Shown here: positions 16,770 through 25,069 of the stretch, in pieces
How the letters are laid out: the number at the start of each line of letters is the position of its first letter
How positions within the stretch are numbered: position 1 is the stretch's first letter
Source of the DNA: Chloroflexota bacterium
GTDB taxonomy: Bacteria > Chloroflexota > Anaerolineae > Anaerolineales > Villigracilaceae
NCBI GenBank assembly: GCA_016234485.1
Contig: JACRBL010000036.1
Span: forward strand, 62,001 to 126,000
Length of the DNA stretch: 64,000 bases
Direction: 5' to 3'
Made by a program: the position numbers and the translations under genes
The notes under the pieces: generated by a model
Seen by the model: the letters and a program-made list of their open reading frames with translations, nothing else
What the model was told of the DNA's origin: nothing
The model's database searches: none

Positions 16770-17252
16770 ATGGGAGATTACCGGCTCATGGTTAGTCTTG
16801 TCATAATTACACAGATTGAGCAACAGTATGTAGAGAAGGGCTGTCAAACGCTTGGAAGCGCTTTTACAATGCTGCAACACCGCTGGAAGGATGGCGCTCG
16901 CGATAAAGAAACTGCATTAAGGCTTTTATTTCTTGCATGGTATTCATGCTCGGAACCAGATTTCCTCACAGGGCTAGATGAAGACCTTGGTAATAAGGCT
17001 ATTTTTATTAATGTCTTTACTGAATTAGGAGGCATGGATTGTCAAGATCCAGAAGTTTGTTTTACAGTGGGCTTTATGGCGGAAACCTTTCCCTGGTGTA
17101 TTGGGGATGAAAAATCGTGGGAACAAAAGGGACTAGCGTTACGCACCCGCGGCAGAGAATTAAAACCAAATGGCTACCCCCCAGCACACTTTGAAGGTCG
17201 CGGAGCATACGGTAATTATTTTTCTCATATGGCTAGGATTGGCGCCCTATAA
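16770..17252 (+). CDS. Hypothetical protein in AT-richer accessory patch
   Basis: A 160-residue soluble protein with no recognised family. It contains several aromatic and Cys residues (RLLFLAWYSCSEPDFLTG, CQDPEVCFTVGF, AETFPWCIGDEKSW). An alternative start at ATG 16788 has GGGAGA ten bases upstream and may be the true one. Base composition is clearly lower in GC than its neighbours, and it lies beside a toxin-antitoxin module, suggesting recent acquisition. Confidence 0.6.
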   Translation: MGDYRLMVSLVIITQIEQQYVEKGCQTLGSAFTMLQHRWKDGARDKETALRLLFLAWYSCSEPDFLTGLDEDLGNKAIFINVFTELGGMDCQDPEVCFTVGFMAETFPWCIGDEKSWEQKGLALRTRGRELKPNGYPPAHFEGRGAYGNYFSHMARIGAL

Positions 17253-17400
17253 GACTAACTTGACCAACCGATCTGCAATTCAATCATTGTTTTAGGAGGA
17301 GACTGTGTCAATGCAACAAGGTGCATAAAACGAGTCAGGACTGGGGTTTGGTTTACGACTCTCCACCGACACGCACTAAATATCACAGCAACCAAAACGA

Positions 17401-17437
17401 ACGGCCCTAAAGCCAGAGACTTCAGGGCCGTTTTGAT
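17401..17437. terminator. Hairpin terminator between accessory gene and brnA
   Basis: ACGGCCCT pairs with AGGGCCGT over a 15-base loop, followed by TTTT. It is nearly identical in layout to the hairpin at 18066-18102 on the other side of brnTA. Confidence 0.7.
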
Positions 17438-17457
17438 TCGAGCAGGGCGCGCCAGTT

Positions 17458-17736
17458 TTACCTAGACGACTTCACCGAATACGCGTTATCAATGCTCTCG
17501 CGCAGAAAAAGTTTGATAAGCGACTGATACGGGACGTCACGTTCATTCGCCAGTTGGCGCAACTCATCGATCATGGATTCTGGCAAGCGCAGAGAAATGG
17601 ACTTGAGCGTAGGTTTGAGATTCGGGAAGATGGCGCGCTGGGCTTGCTTCCAATCGAGATAGTCCATGGAATCATTTTCCGCCCAGAAGGCGCGTTCTTC
17701 TTTTTCGGATTTGAATTTAGGAATAGGCTTGCTCAT
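17458..17736 (-). CDS. brnA: BrnA/CopG-type antitoxin
   Basis: A 92-residue antitoxin and DNA-binding repressor. The N-terminal IPKFKSEKEERAFWAENDSMDYLDW is the toxin-binding part of the CopG antitoxin family, and ISLRLPESMIDELRQLANER (about residues 47-66) forms a ribbon-helix-helix. The gene overlaps the end of brnT by 20 bases. It probably autoregulates from the palindrome upstream of brnT. Confidence 0.85.
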   Translation of the reverse strand: MSKPIPKFKSEKEERAFWAENDSMDYLDWKQAQRAIFPNLKPTLKSISLRLPESMIDELRQLANERDVPYQSLIKLFLRESIDNAYSVKSSR

Positions 17737-18016
17737 AGAAATTCCTTTCTCGCTTGCTCATATCACGAGCGGAGATCACACGAATATTTTCGCCGCGAAG
17801 GGTAAAAGAAATAAATAACCTTCGACCTGCATTGGTCTGACCGAGAATATAATAACGGGCTTCCGTTTGGGAATGTGACGGATCAGGCTTTAGCAGGAGC
17901 GGAAGATTGAAAAACACTTCCTCGCATTCGCTATTCGAGACCTGGTGTTTCTCCCAGTTCTTATCGCGATTACCGTCATCCCATTCAAAGCCAGTGACAG
18001 AGGAAAGGTCTACCAT
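17717..18016 (-). CDS. brnT: BrnT-family toxin
   Basis: A 99-residue RelE-fold ribonuclease toxin that should arrest translation. Family signatures are FEWDDGNRDKNWEKHQVSNSE, EARYYILGQTNAGRRLFISF and the C-terminal RVISARDMSKRERNFYE, with the catalytic Arg/Glu region kept. As usual for this module, the toxin is the first gene. No ribosome binding site is seen; the promoter is very close to the start. Confidence 0.87.
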   Translation of the reverse strand: MVDLSSVTGFEWDDGNRDKNWEKHQVSNSECEEVFFNLPLLLKPDPSHSQTEARYYILGQTNAGRRLFISFTLRGENIRVISARDMSKRERNFYEQAYS

Positions 18017-18019
18017 TGT

Positions 18020-18040
18020 TGTATATGGCTATTATATACA
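18020..18040 (-). promoter_or_regulatory. Palindromic operator over the brnTA -10 box
   Basis: TGTATAT-N7-ATATACA is a perfect inverted repeat that contains the minus-strand TATAAT (18031-18036) and ends three bases before brnT. A ribbon-helix-helix antitoxin such as BrnA could bind here. Confidence 0.6.
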
Positions 18041-18065
18041 GTTTTCAGAAATTGCCAACCACAAA

Positions 18066-18102
18066 AAATCGTCCCTGAAGCCAAAAACTTCAGGGACGAT
18101 TT
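18066..18102. terminator. Terminator of the GH13 gene
   Basis: A fifteen-base stem (AAATCGTCCCTGAAG with CTTCAGGGACGATTT) is followed on the minus strand by a T6 run. Confidence 0.8.
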
Positions 18103-18116
18103 GATTCAGGCCGTGT

Positions 18117-20963
18117 CTATTTTTTGCCCTTCGCAGCGGGCTTCCTTGGCGACTTGATTGATTTTGCCTTTGTAGTTGATTTCTTCACCGTGGACTTCTT
18201 GCTCGCGCTTTTCTTCTTAGCGGGCTTTTTCTCCGCAGGCTTCTTTTCAGGCGGTTTCTTCGAGTCGGCTTTCTTCTCGGCAGTTTTCTTGATCGCTGGC
18301 TTCTTGACTGCCCTCTTTTTCACCGCAGGCTTTTTCGTTTTACGTTTTACGCTTTCTTCTTCCGTGACTTCGCTCTTCACTACTTCCTTCACTCCAAACA
18401 TCTCCTCCCACTTCGCCTGCACAGACTCCACCCCCGCGCCATTCAGCGCCTCATTAACCATCCTCCATTCTCCACCATCCACAAATCGGAAATCCAAAAA
18501 CGTGTGACACTTGTACGCGCCGAGTTCCACATACAATCCCTGCTCGCGAATTTCTCTGCACGAGCGGATATATTCCAGGTTGGTCACGTAGTCACGGAAG
18601 GTCACGTAGTCGTTTTGTCCATTCGGAAGCTCGAGAGCATCAGCAAGAGATTTTTGTTGAAGTTGTCCGTTCTCCAAATACGCCGCAGACGTTTTGATCC
18701 GGCCGCGCGTGTCGGCGAACTTGTTGTGATAGATGACCAGTCCGCGCTCGTTTTCAAAACGATTTGAATACGCAAATACGTTCTCGTCCACATGCCCCTC
18801 TGGCGTAAACAGATCATACAGGAAGAAATTATCCACGCCCGCGAAAATGCGGCGGCGATGGAGCAGCGGCGAGATGATCTGCTCGTGGTAGCGGACGAAT
18901 CCCTCGTCGGGCGTCTCGTCCCATTTGGCGCGGCGATACTCCATGCCATATTTTTCGTGGAAACCCTCCACCTGTCCGTGGCCGAACATCGGCAGGCCAG
19001 GCAGGGTCGAGAGCAACACGCACACGCCGAAATATTTGTCCGCTTTGCCGAATTGCTCCACGGCGGTCTTCTCGTCGGGGTTGTTCATGAAGTTGACGTA
19101 TCTCTGCAAAATGCGCGCGTCGAACTCCAGCGTGTTCTTGATCGCCATGCGATACTTGGCGTTGTCCTCGTCCCTCAGCATGTGCATGAACGCCGAGTTG
19201 TAGACGCGGTGCATGCCCAGCGTGCGGACGAAGTATCCCTCCATCAGCCAGAAGGCTTCGGCGAGCAATAACGTATCGGGGACTTCCGCCGCGACGCGAT
19301 CCACCACCTCGCGCCAGAACTCCTCGGGCATGGCCGCTTCAAACTCAGACCTGGTGAGGCCGCGCTCCGCCCGTGACGGGATCGCGCCGCCCGCGCCCGG
19401 TTCGGGGAACCACAGCCGCTGGACGTGTTTCTTCGCCAATGTCATGGCCGCGTCAAAGCGGATGATGGGAAAATTGCGCGCCACGTGCAAAATCGTTTGG
19501 ATGACGGCCTCGCGCACCTCGGCTTTGAGGTAGTTGAGTTGCGCAGTGTCGTTCCACGGGAAGGACGTGCCATCGTTGCCGTGATAAATGTAGCGGACAT
19601 CGCCTGTCGTTCGGTCGAAGCGTTTGAAGACGACCGACGCGTCGGAATGATTGTAGTAATGGTCTTCGAGAATCACGCCGACGTTCGGGTGATCCATCAG
19701 GTTTTCGGAATCGAAGGTGTACGAGGGATAGGGCGGTTGGTCGAGCGAGAGGAACCAATCGGGGTGTTCGATGACCCAGGTCGAGTCAATGCCCATGTGG
19801 TTGGGGACCATGTCCGCGGAGAGGCGAATGCCCCTCTGCCACGCGCGCCAACGGAGATTCTCCAGCGCGCCCCATCCGCCGAGGTCGTTGGCGATGTCGT
19901 AACTGTTGAGCGAATACGCCGAAGCGACCGCGTCCTCCTGTCCCATGCGTTGCTTCATCTTCTGGCTGGCGCGACTGCGTTCCCACAGGCCGATCAGCCA
20001 GAGTCCCGTGAAGCCGCGCTGGGCGAGGGTATCTAATTCTTCATCGGGGACTTGATCGAGAGTAGAAATATTGCGCTGGTATTTTTTGCTCAACTGGTCG
20101 AGCCAAACATACGCGTTCTTTGCAATAAGCACGAGTCGCGGCATCCACTCTTTGTCGGGGCTGTAACGCTCATATTCGGGATAACCCGCGTAGGTCGGCG
20201 CTTCGGCGGTCGGCTGGAATTCCGAATGTCCCTGCGTGCGGATGACATCTTCGCGCACAAAATCCATCGCGCGCAGAAGACGCGTCACAAACTCTTCGCC
20301 GAGTACCGTTCCCCATCGTTCAATAATATATTCGAGTTGCCCTTCGAGCGAATAGGGCGACGCCAGCGCAGGCGCACGCAACATATCAATCAAAGACTCT
20401 CCACGACCTTTCACCTCCGACCTTTGACCGAAGAATTCTCCCAAGCCTTCGATCATCTTTTCATACGCGGTTTTTTCCAGCGGCTGGTCGTCGAACAATT
20501 CCACCAGTGGTTGCGCGGCCGGGTTGCTGTTGTGGATGTTGACGAGCAGGAGTTCTTCCAATGAAGCCCTCACCCCACCTCCCTCGGCGCTGTGCGCCAC
20601 TCCCCCCAAATTCTCCGAATTTTGGGGGAGACGGAGGGGAGCAAGATACTCTTCAGGTTTTAGTTTATCTTCGTAAATCGGCTTCGTGGGGAAGGCGGAG
20701 ACAAACGTCAGTGTGGTGGCGCGCACGGGAGCCGCGCCCACCCTCCCGTCGAGGAAAGAGGCGGCGGAGGCCATTTGGGCGGGCGGCGCGTTGTGAGTCA
20801 GCACGATGCGCAGGGCCTCGTCTATCAGTCCCAGCGCGTAGATGTCGCCTGCGGAGGCGTTGATTTGGGCGGCTACTTTACGAGCGGAGGAGAGATCGGC
20901 GAAGCGCAAACTTTCGAGCGCAAATCGGTCGCGGGCATGGCGGGAGAGATGACGTGTGTCCAT
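18117..20963 (-). CDS. GH13 alpha-amylase-family protein with histone-H1-like C-terminal tail
   Basis: A 948-residue alpha-glucan or trehalose-type glycoside hydrolase. The (beta/alpha)8 barrel shows SADMVPNHMGID (region I), IIRFDAAMTLAKKH with the nucleophile Asp near residue 504, TLLLAEAFWLMEGYF with the acid/base Glu near 567, and the substrate-side FMNNPDEKTAVEQ. A long helical N-terminal region precedes the barrel. Residues ~873-948 are a Lys/Ala/Pro/Ser tail (KKPAVKKRAVKKPAIKKTA and so on), like histone H1 or AlgP tails and unusual on a sugar enzyme. There is no signal peptide, so it is probably cytoplasmic. The start has TATCAT six bases upstream. Confidence 0.82.
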   Translation of the reverse strand: MDTRHLSRHARDRFALESLRFADLSSARKVAAQINASAGDIYALGLIDEALRIVLTHNAPPAQMASAASFLDGRVGAAPVRATTLTFVSAFPTKPIYEDKLKPEEYLAPLRLPQNSENLGGVAHSAEGGGVRASLEELLLVNIHNSNPAAQPLVELFDDQPLEKTAYEKMIEGLGEFFGQRSEVKGRGESLIDMLRAPALASPYSLEGQLEYIIERWGTVLGEEFVTRLLRAMDFVREDVIRTQGHSEFQPTAEAPTYAGYPEYERYSPDKEWMPRLVLIAKNAYVWLDQLSKKYQRNISTLDQVPDEELDTLAQRGFTGLWLIGLWERSRASQKMKQRMGQEDAVASAYSLNSYDIANDLGGWGALENLRWRAWQRGIRLSADMVPNHMGIDSTWVIEHPDWFLSLDQPPYPSYTFDSENLMDHPNVGVILEDHYYNHSDASVVFKRFDRTTGDVRYIYHGNDGTSFPWNDTAQLNYLKAEVREAVIQTILHVARNFPIIRFDAAMTLAKKHVQRLWFPEPGAGGAIPSRAERGLTRSEFEAAMPEEFWREVVDRVAAEVPDTLLLAEAFWLMEGYFVRTLGMHRVYNSAFMHMLRDEDNAKYRMAIKNTLEFDARILQRYVNFMNNPDEKTAVEQFGKADKYFGVCVLLSTLPGLPMFGHGQVEGFHEKYGMEYRRAKWDETPDEGFVRYHEQIISPLLHRRRIFAGVDNFFLYDLFTPEGHVDENVFAYSNRFENERGLVIYHNKFADTRGRIKTSAAYLENGQLQQKSLADALELPNGQNDYVTFRDYVTNLEYIRSCREIREQGLYVELGAYKCHTFLDFRFVDGGEWRMVNEALNGAGVESVQAKWEEMFGVKEVVKSEVTEEESVKRKTKKPAVKKRAVKKPAIKKTAEKKADSKKPPEKKPAEKKPAKKKSASKKSTVKKSTTKAKSIKSPRKPAAKGKK

Positions 20964-20969
20964 GACCTA

Positions 20970-20975
20970 ATGATA
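20970..20975 (-). promoter_or_regulatory. -10 box of the GH13 gene, leaderless arrangement
   Basis: TATCAT ends six bases before the ATG at 20963 without a ribosome binding site. Confidence 0.45.
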
Positions 20976-21004
20976 CCGCAAAGCCGACGGTGAGTGTTTT
21001 AGAG

Positions 21005-21010
21005 TATACT
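21005..21010 (+). promoter_or_regulatory. -10 box of the sensor kinase gene
   Basis: TATACT ends nine bases before ATG 21020. The GH13 and kinase promoters share a 56-bp intergenic region. Confidence 0.45.
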
Positions 21011-21019
21011 TTCGCAAAC

Positions 21020-23323
21020 ATGCCTGCTTTTACTTCAGAGTTTATCGCGTTTGTGGCTTTGCTGTTGGGCGCCGTGCTTTATGTCACGGTTCTGGTCAGC
21101 GCGTTTCGCAAGCGAAGTGGGCAGGAACTTACGGCCGCCTTGTTGGGGATTTTTACGCTGGTGGCGCTCGTCTTTCAGGTGATTGATGCGTTGTGGCGCG
21201 GCAGGTTCATCCAGCAGATGGACGCGCGCGGATTCTTTGAACTGCAAATTTTCGGCGCAGTGCTGCTGGCCTTTTTGCTGACGTTGATCGCGCGTTCGTT
21301 TTTGCGACTCAACGGTTGGTGGTGGCTGATCGCGGGCGCGGTCTGGATGGTAGGGCTGGGCTTGCTCGATTCTTATTTGCCCGCCATGCCAGAAATTTTG
21401 TGGACGAACGAGCGCGTGATGTTGCCGCGTGAAGGTCTCCCGCTTGCCTGGGCAATTTTGGGCTGGCTTGGTTTCATGGGAGCCACGATCGGACATTTGT
21501 TGCGGGCGCGTCGTAATTTGCGCCAGCCTCTGCATCGCAACCGTCTTTCGTTTTGGCTTCCCATTCTCATTTTGATTGTCATCAACGATTTGTTCGTTTT
21601 GGGCGGCGCGGGCATTTTGGGCAACCCCCTGCGGTTGGCGGCCACGGTCATCATGGGGTATGTGCTACTCACGTATAACCTGCCCGACGCGTTGCTCATT
21701 TTGCGACGCACGCTCATTTATCTCGTCACCACGTTGCTGGTGGTGGTTTTTTATCTGATCTCCACGCTCGGCGTGCAACCGCTCTTCCGCGCCGCGCCCA
21801 ATTACAACCCGGTCGTCATCGGCGCGGCGATCGCCATTTTGCTGGCGCTGTTGTTTACGCCCATGCTCAGCCTCATTCAGCGCATGGTGGATAACATGCT
21901 CCAGATCCAGACCACCGACGCGGGGCGCACGCTTCATCAATATAGCGAATCGATCAGCAACATTCTCGACGTGCAACGCCTCGCCAGCGTGGCCGTGGGA
22001 CTCATCATCGAGTCGATGGACCTCCAGCGCGGATTCCTTTTCCTCGTGGACACGGAGACCTCCACCGGCGGACGCCGCGTCTACCGCCTGCGCGCGGCCC
22101 GCGCCGATGGCGAGCGGCAAATCCTGCCTCTGGCGCTCGACGAGTCTCATCCCATTGCCGTCCAACTGGGAGGCGACCAGAAAACGCTTCTGCAATATGA
22201 CCTGGACGTGCTCCCCAACTTCCGCGGCATCACCGCCTTCGAGCGCGAATGGTTCGACCGCCTCGAGACGGAAGTGTACGCGCCGATCTTCGCCAACCGT
22301 CGCTGGATCGGCTTGTTGGCGCTCGGAGCCAAACTTTCGAGCCAGCCCTTCACCGGAGACGACCTCGTCACGGTCAGCGCGCTCGCCAACCAGACGGCGG
22401 TGGCGCTCGAAAACGCGCGTCTGGTGGAAAACCTGCTCAAACTCAACAATCAACTTTCGCAGGCCTATCGCGACCTCGACAAGGCCAATCGCGACCTGGA
22501 ACGCCTCGACCAGACCAAGAGCGATTTCATCTCCATCGCCTCGCACGAACTCCGCACGCCGCTGACTGTGATGCGCGGCTACACCGAGATGTTGCTCGAA
22601 GACCGCAACCTGGACGAGAATATCAAGCAGGTGATCGGCTCGCTTCACAAAAGCACGATGCGCATGCACGAAATCATGGACTCGATGTTCGACATCGCGC
22701 AGATCGACGCGCGCGCCCTGCAACTTCACATCCAGCCGATAGATATTGCCATTCTGGCGCGCGATGTGTGCAATGGCTTCAAGAAGGCTATCGCGGATCG
22801 TCGCCTCCACCTGACCATTGACCTGCCCATCCTGCCTAAGGTGAAAGCCGACCCGAACATTCTCCGCAAGGTGTTTTTGCATTTGGTGACGAACGCCATC
22901 AAGTTCACGCCCAACGATGGTTCGATCCGCATCACAGGGACGGTCGTCCCCGTCAGCCAGCCCGATCTGCCCAACGGCGGCGTGGAACTCGTTGTCAGCG
23001 ACACGGGCGTGGGCGTGGACCCCGATTTCCACGAGATGATTTTCACCAAGTTTTACCAGCCTGGCGAGTTGGGCAAACATTCCACCAGCCAGAGCCGATT
23101 CAAGGGCGGCGGCGCGGGGCTGGGACTGGCGCTCTCGAAAGGCATCGTCGAAGCCCACGGCGGGCGCATCTGGGTGGAAAGCGCGCGTCACGACGAAGTG
23201 TCTCTGCCGGGCAGTCAGTTCCATGTGCTTTTGCCTTTATCCAGGCAAGAGGATGACAAGACCACTCCCATGGGCGCGATGCTCCGCATGGAAATTGGAC
23301 AGACAAAAGCCCAGGTTTCGTAG
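21020..23323 (+). CDS. Membrane sensor histidine kinase with GAF domain
   Basis: A 767-residue two-component kinase. About eight hydrophobic helices (residues ~1-290) resemble an N-terminal membrane sensor module. A GAF domain follows (~310-475; VGLIIESMDLQRGFLFLVD, ALANQTAVALENARLVENLL), then a coiled coil, HisKA with the phosphoacceptor near residue 509 (SIASHELRTPLTVMRGYTE), and HATPase_c with the N box HLVTNAIKFTPN, G1 DTGVGVD and G2 GGAGLGLALSKGIVEAHGG. No response regulator is adjacent. GTG 20990 is an alternative start, but it precedes the -10 box. Confidence 0.87.
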   Translation: MPAFTSEFIAFVALLLGAVLYVTVLVSAFRKRSGQELTAALLGIFTLVALVFQVIDALWRGRFIQQMDARGFFELQIFGAVLLAFLLTLIARSFLRLNGWWWLIAGAVWMVGLGLLDSYLPAMPEILWTNERVMLPREGLPLAWAILGWLGFMGATIGHLLRARRNLRQPLHRNRLSFWLPILILIVINDLFVLGGAGILGNPLRLAATVIMGYVLLTYNLPDALLILRRTLIYLVTTLLVVVFYLISTLGVQPLFRAAPNYNPVVIGAAIAILLALLFTPMLSLIQRMVDNMLQIQTTDAGRTLHQYSESISNILDVQRLASVAVGLIIESMDLQRGFLFLVDTETSTGGRRVYRLRAARADGERQILPLALDESHPIAVQLGGDQKTLLQYDLDVLPNFRGITAFEREWFDRLETEVYAPIFANRRWIGLLALGAKLSSQPFTGDDLVTVSALANQTAVALENARLVENLLKLNNQLSQAYRDLDKANRDLERLDQTKSDFISIASHELRTPLTVMRGYTEMLLEDRNLDENIKQVIGSLHKSTMRMHEIMDSMFDIAQIDARALQLHIQPIDIAILARDVCNGFKKAIADRRLHLTIDLPILPKVKADPNILRKVFLHLVTNAIKFTPNDGSIRITGTVVPVSQPDLPNGGVELVVSDTGVGVDPDFHEMIFTKFYQPGELGKHSTSQSRFKGGGAGLGLALSKGIVEAHGGRIWVESARHDEVSLPGSQFHVLLPLSRQEDDKTTPMGAMLRMEIGQTKAQVS

Positions 23324-23341
23324 ACGTTATAGGTGTTCCGC

Positions 23342-23452
23342 CAGCAGTTGCACCGCTGGCGTTCGGCAGTACAACTGCCGAAGCAACTCCAATCGAGAAG
23401 CGTTCCACCAGCAGGTGCACTGCTGGATGTTCGGTAGCGCTACTCCAGAGAG
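23342..23452. repeat. CAGTTGC double-hairpin repeat, two tandem copies
   Basis: Two copies of a CCAGCAG(T/G)TGCAC(C/T)GCTGG hairpin are each followed by a CGG(C/T)AG..CTACC-type hairpin. Relative of 2886-2930. Confidence 0.6.
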
Positions 23453-23459
23453 CAAAAAG

Positions 23460-23498
23460 CGAAATCGCCCGCAGTCATTTGCGGGCGATTTCGTTTTT
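23460..23498. terminator. Bidirectional terminator between sensor kinase and GIY-YIG gene
   Basis: A fourteen-base stem (CGAAATCGCCCGCA with TGCGGGCGATTTCG) is followed by T5, with a second T-run on the other strand. Confidence 0.88.
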
Positions 23499-23502
23499 GA
23501 GT

Positions 23503-23754
23503 TCAAGCGGGATTTTTCTGCGCCAGTTTCTTTTTCTGTTCCCTCTTCAGCGCTTTGATCGCGAGTTCCCGTTTCATGGCCGCGGTACGGGATGGGAGTT
23601 CCTCCACATAGATTAATTTCACCGGGCGGCGGACGCTGGTGTACTTGGTGCCGCGTCCCGCGTTGTGCTGTTTCTCGCGGCGCGGCGGATCGGTCGTCCA
23701 GCCGGTGTAAAACGTCCCGTCGGCACACTCGAGGATGTAGCAGAAGAAGGGCAT
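23503..23754 (-). CDS. GIY-YIG nuclease-domain protein
   Basis: An 83-residue stand-alone GIY-YIG domain of the YhbQ/UPF0213 type. It starts MPFFCYILECADGTFYTGWT, where YIL and YTG form the catalytic GIY-YIG pair; RREKQHN carries the arginine region, and PVKLIYVEELPSRTAAMKRE is the conserved glutamate helix. Its role is unknown, possibly DNA repair. It lies seven bases behind the prephenate dehydrogenase stop and is probably co-transcribed. Confidence 0.85.
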   Translation of the reverse strand: MPFFCYILECADGTFYTGWTTDPPRREKQHNAGRGTKYTSVRRPVKLIYVEELPSRTAAMKRELAIKALKREQKKKLAQKNPA

Positions 23755-23761
23755 GGACGGG

Positions 23762-24760
23762 TTATTTATTTTCGCGCGGCTTGCGCGTGCCCCAGAACAT
23801 CTGCTTCATCCGTTCGCCCATGGACTGCGGCTCGTGTTTTTCCTCTTTGCGTTTGGCGGGCGGTTGATATTTTTCAATGCCGCGCGCCGAGAGCCAGCCA
23901 TAGACTTTGGTCTGCGTGTCGCGCATCTTTTTAGCAAGCGCCTCGCGATCTTCGGCCTGGACGAGGTCGCGCAGACGAAGCAGGGTTTCGATATGTTCGT
24001 CCAAAAGGCGGACGATGTTGTCGCGGTTGGCGAGCGTGGCCTGTCGCAACCCGTCGGCGTCGTCGCGGTCGAAGGCGGAGGCCACCGTCATGGCGTAGGA
24101 ACGTCCCGCCATGTTTTGCGAGTCGCGCCAGCCGGGCTTGCCCATTGTCGAGTCTGCGAGCGCGTAGGCGAGGAGTTTGGGCATCGTGGTCATGGCGCTC
24201 ATCAGGCCGTCGACTTCGACCGCGTCGGAGAGGAGGGGGGTGGCTCCCAGCAATTTCACAAAATCGGTGGCGAGGCGCACGGCGCTTTCGGGCGTCCCAA
24301 AGGGCGGACAAACCAGAATGGTCGCGCCCGCAAAAAGGTCCGCGTGAGCCGCGTTTAATCCGCCGCCCGTCTCCAGCAAGTGGACGGGGTTGAAGGCGGG
24401 CGCGAGGCCGATGTAGTAGCGTCCCTCGGGCAGGATTTCGCCCGCCCAAGCTTCCACTTGTCTTTTGGCGGGGGAGAAGTCTAAAATGACAGCGCCCTCT
24501 TTCAGGTCTTCACGGATGAATTTGAGCGTGTCGCGCACGTCGTTGAGCGGGATGGCGAGCGCGATCAGGTCGGCGCCTTCTGCCGAGGCGGGCAGGTTGA
24601 ATTGGACTTTGTCCAGCGCGCCAGCCTTTTGGGCGGAGCGCGCCACCTCTGGCTCCTTATCGTGGCCGGTGCGTTGAATGGCTTCGGTCTGCGAAGCCAG
24701 CGTCAGGCCGATGGAGCCGCCGATCTGTCCGAGGCCGATGATGGTGAGTTTGACTGCCAT
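23762..24760 (-). CDS. tyrA: Prephenate/arogenate dehydrogenase
   Basis: This NAD(P)-dependent enzyme of tyrosine synthesis converts prephenate to 4-hydroxyphenylpyruvate. The Rossmann fingerprint is TIIGLGQIGGSIGLTLASQ. The middle PAFNPVHLLETGGG replaces the usual G-H-P-M-A-G-type substrate loop and is a variant form. The C-terminal helical dimer domain contains DGLMSAMTTMPKLLAYALAD. A 332-residue length with a basic tail is slightly long. GGGAAGG precedes the start. The substrate assignment is by family only. Confidence 0.8.
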   Translation of the reverse strand: MAVKLTIIGLGQIGGSIGLTLASQTEAIQRTGHDKEPEVARSAQKAGALDKVQFNLPASAEGADLIALAIPLNDVRDTLKFIREDLKEGAVILDFSPAKRQVEAWAGEILPEGRYYIGLAPAFNPVHLLETGGGLNAAHADLFAGATILVCPPFGTPESAVRLATDFVKLLGATPLLSDAVEVDGLMSAMTTMPKLLAYALADSTMGKPGWRDSQNMAGRSYAMTVASAFDRDDADGLRQATLANRDNIVRLLDEHIETLLRLRDLVQAEDREALAKKMRDTQTKVYGWLSARGIEKYQPPAKRKEEKHEPQSMGERMKQMFWGTRKPRENK

Positions 24761-25069
24761 GAGTACCTTCCCGAAATTTGAATTGTGAACAGCGAATAAC
24801 GGGATTATACTTCCTCGCCGCGTTTGTTGTGATTGTGCTAAAATAGAACAAAATTTCCAGTTACAATCCTTACCCTAGGAATCGTGAGAGCCAGGGACGC
24901 CGACCCTGGCTCTCGGATGAAAGGAGGAGAAGAGAAATCACCTTACGACGTCATAATAACATCCCCCTCCGATTCATACTTGACGGCAAACCTACGCTTC
25001 CCCTACGATTGTTCGACAACTTGCATATTTGACAACGAATCTAGACATTTTTCATCGCAAGGAGACTCC
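24761..25069. other. 309-bp intergenic region upstream of the ABC exporter operon
   Basis: It holds an eleven-base perfect hairpin (GAGAGCCAGGG with CCCTGGCTCTC, 24886-24914) followed by an AAAGGAGG sequence (24919-24926), and a TTGACA at 25029-25034 that could be a -35. The frame of the ATPase is open back to 24884, but AAGGAG just before ATG 25070 marks the likelier start. No gene seen. Confidence 0.6.

Noticed and set aside
21665-23224. Long open frame on the minus strand across the sensor kinase
   Set aside because: A GC-rich codon shadow of a confidently assigned gene; the translation is low-complexity His/Arg/Glu/Val with no domain.
24886-24926. Riboswitch upstream of the ABC exporter
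   Set aside because: The hairpin is perfect but matches no ligand-binding aptamer that I recognise.
24884-25069. Upstream in-frame start for the ABC exporter ATPase
   Set aside because: The added residues contain no family match, and AAGGAG precedes ATG 25070.
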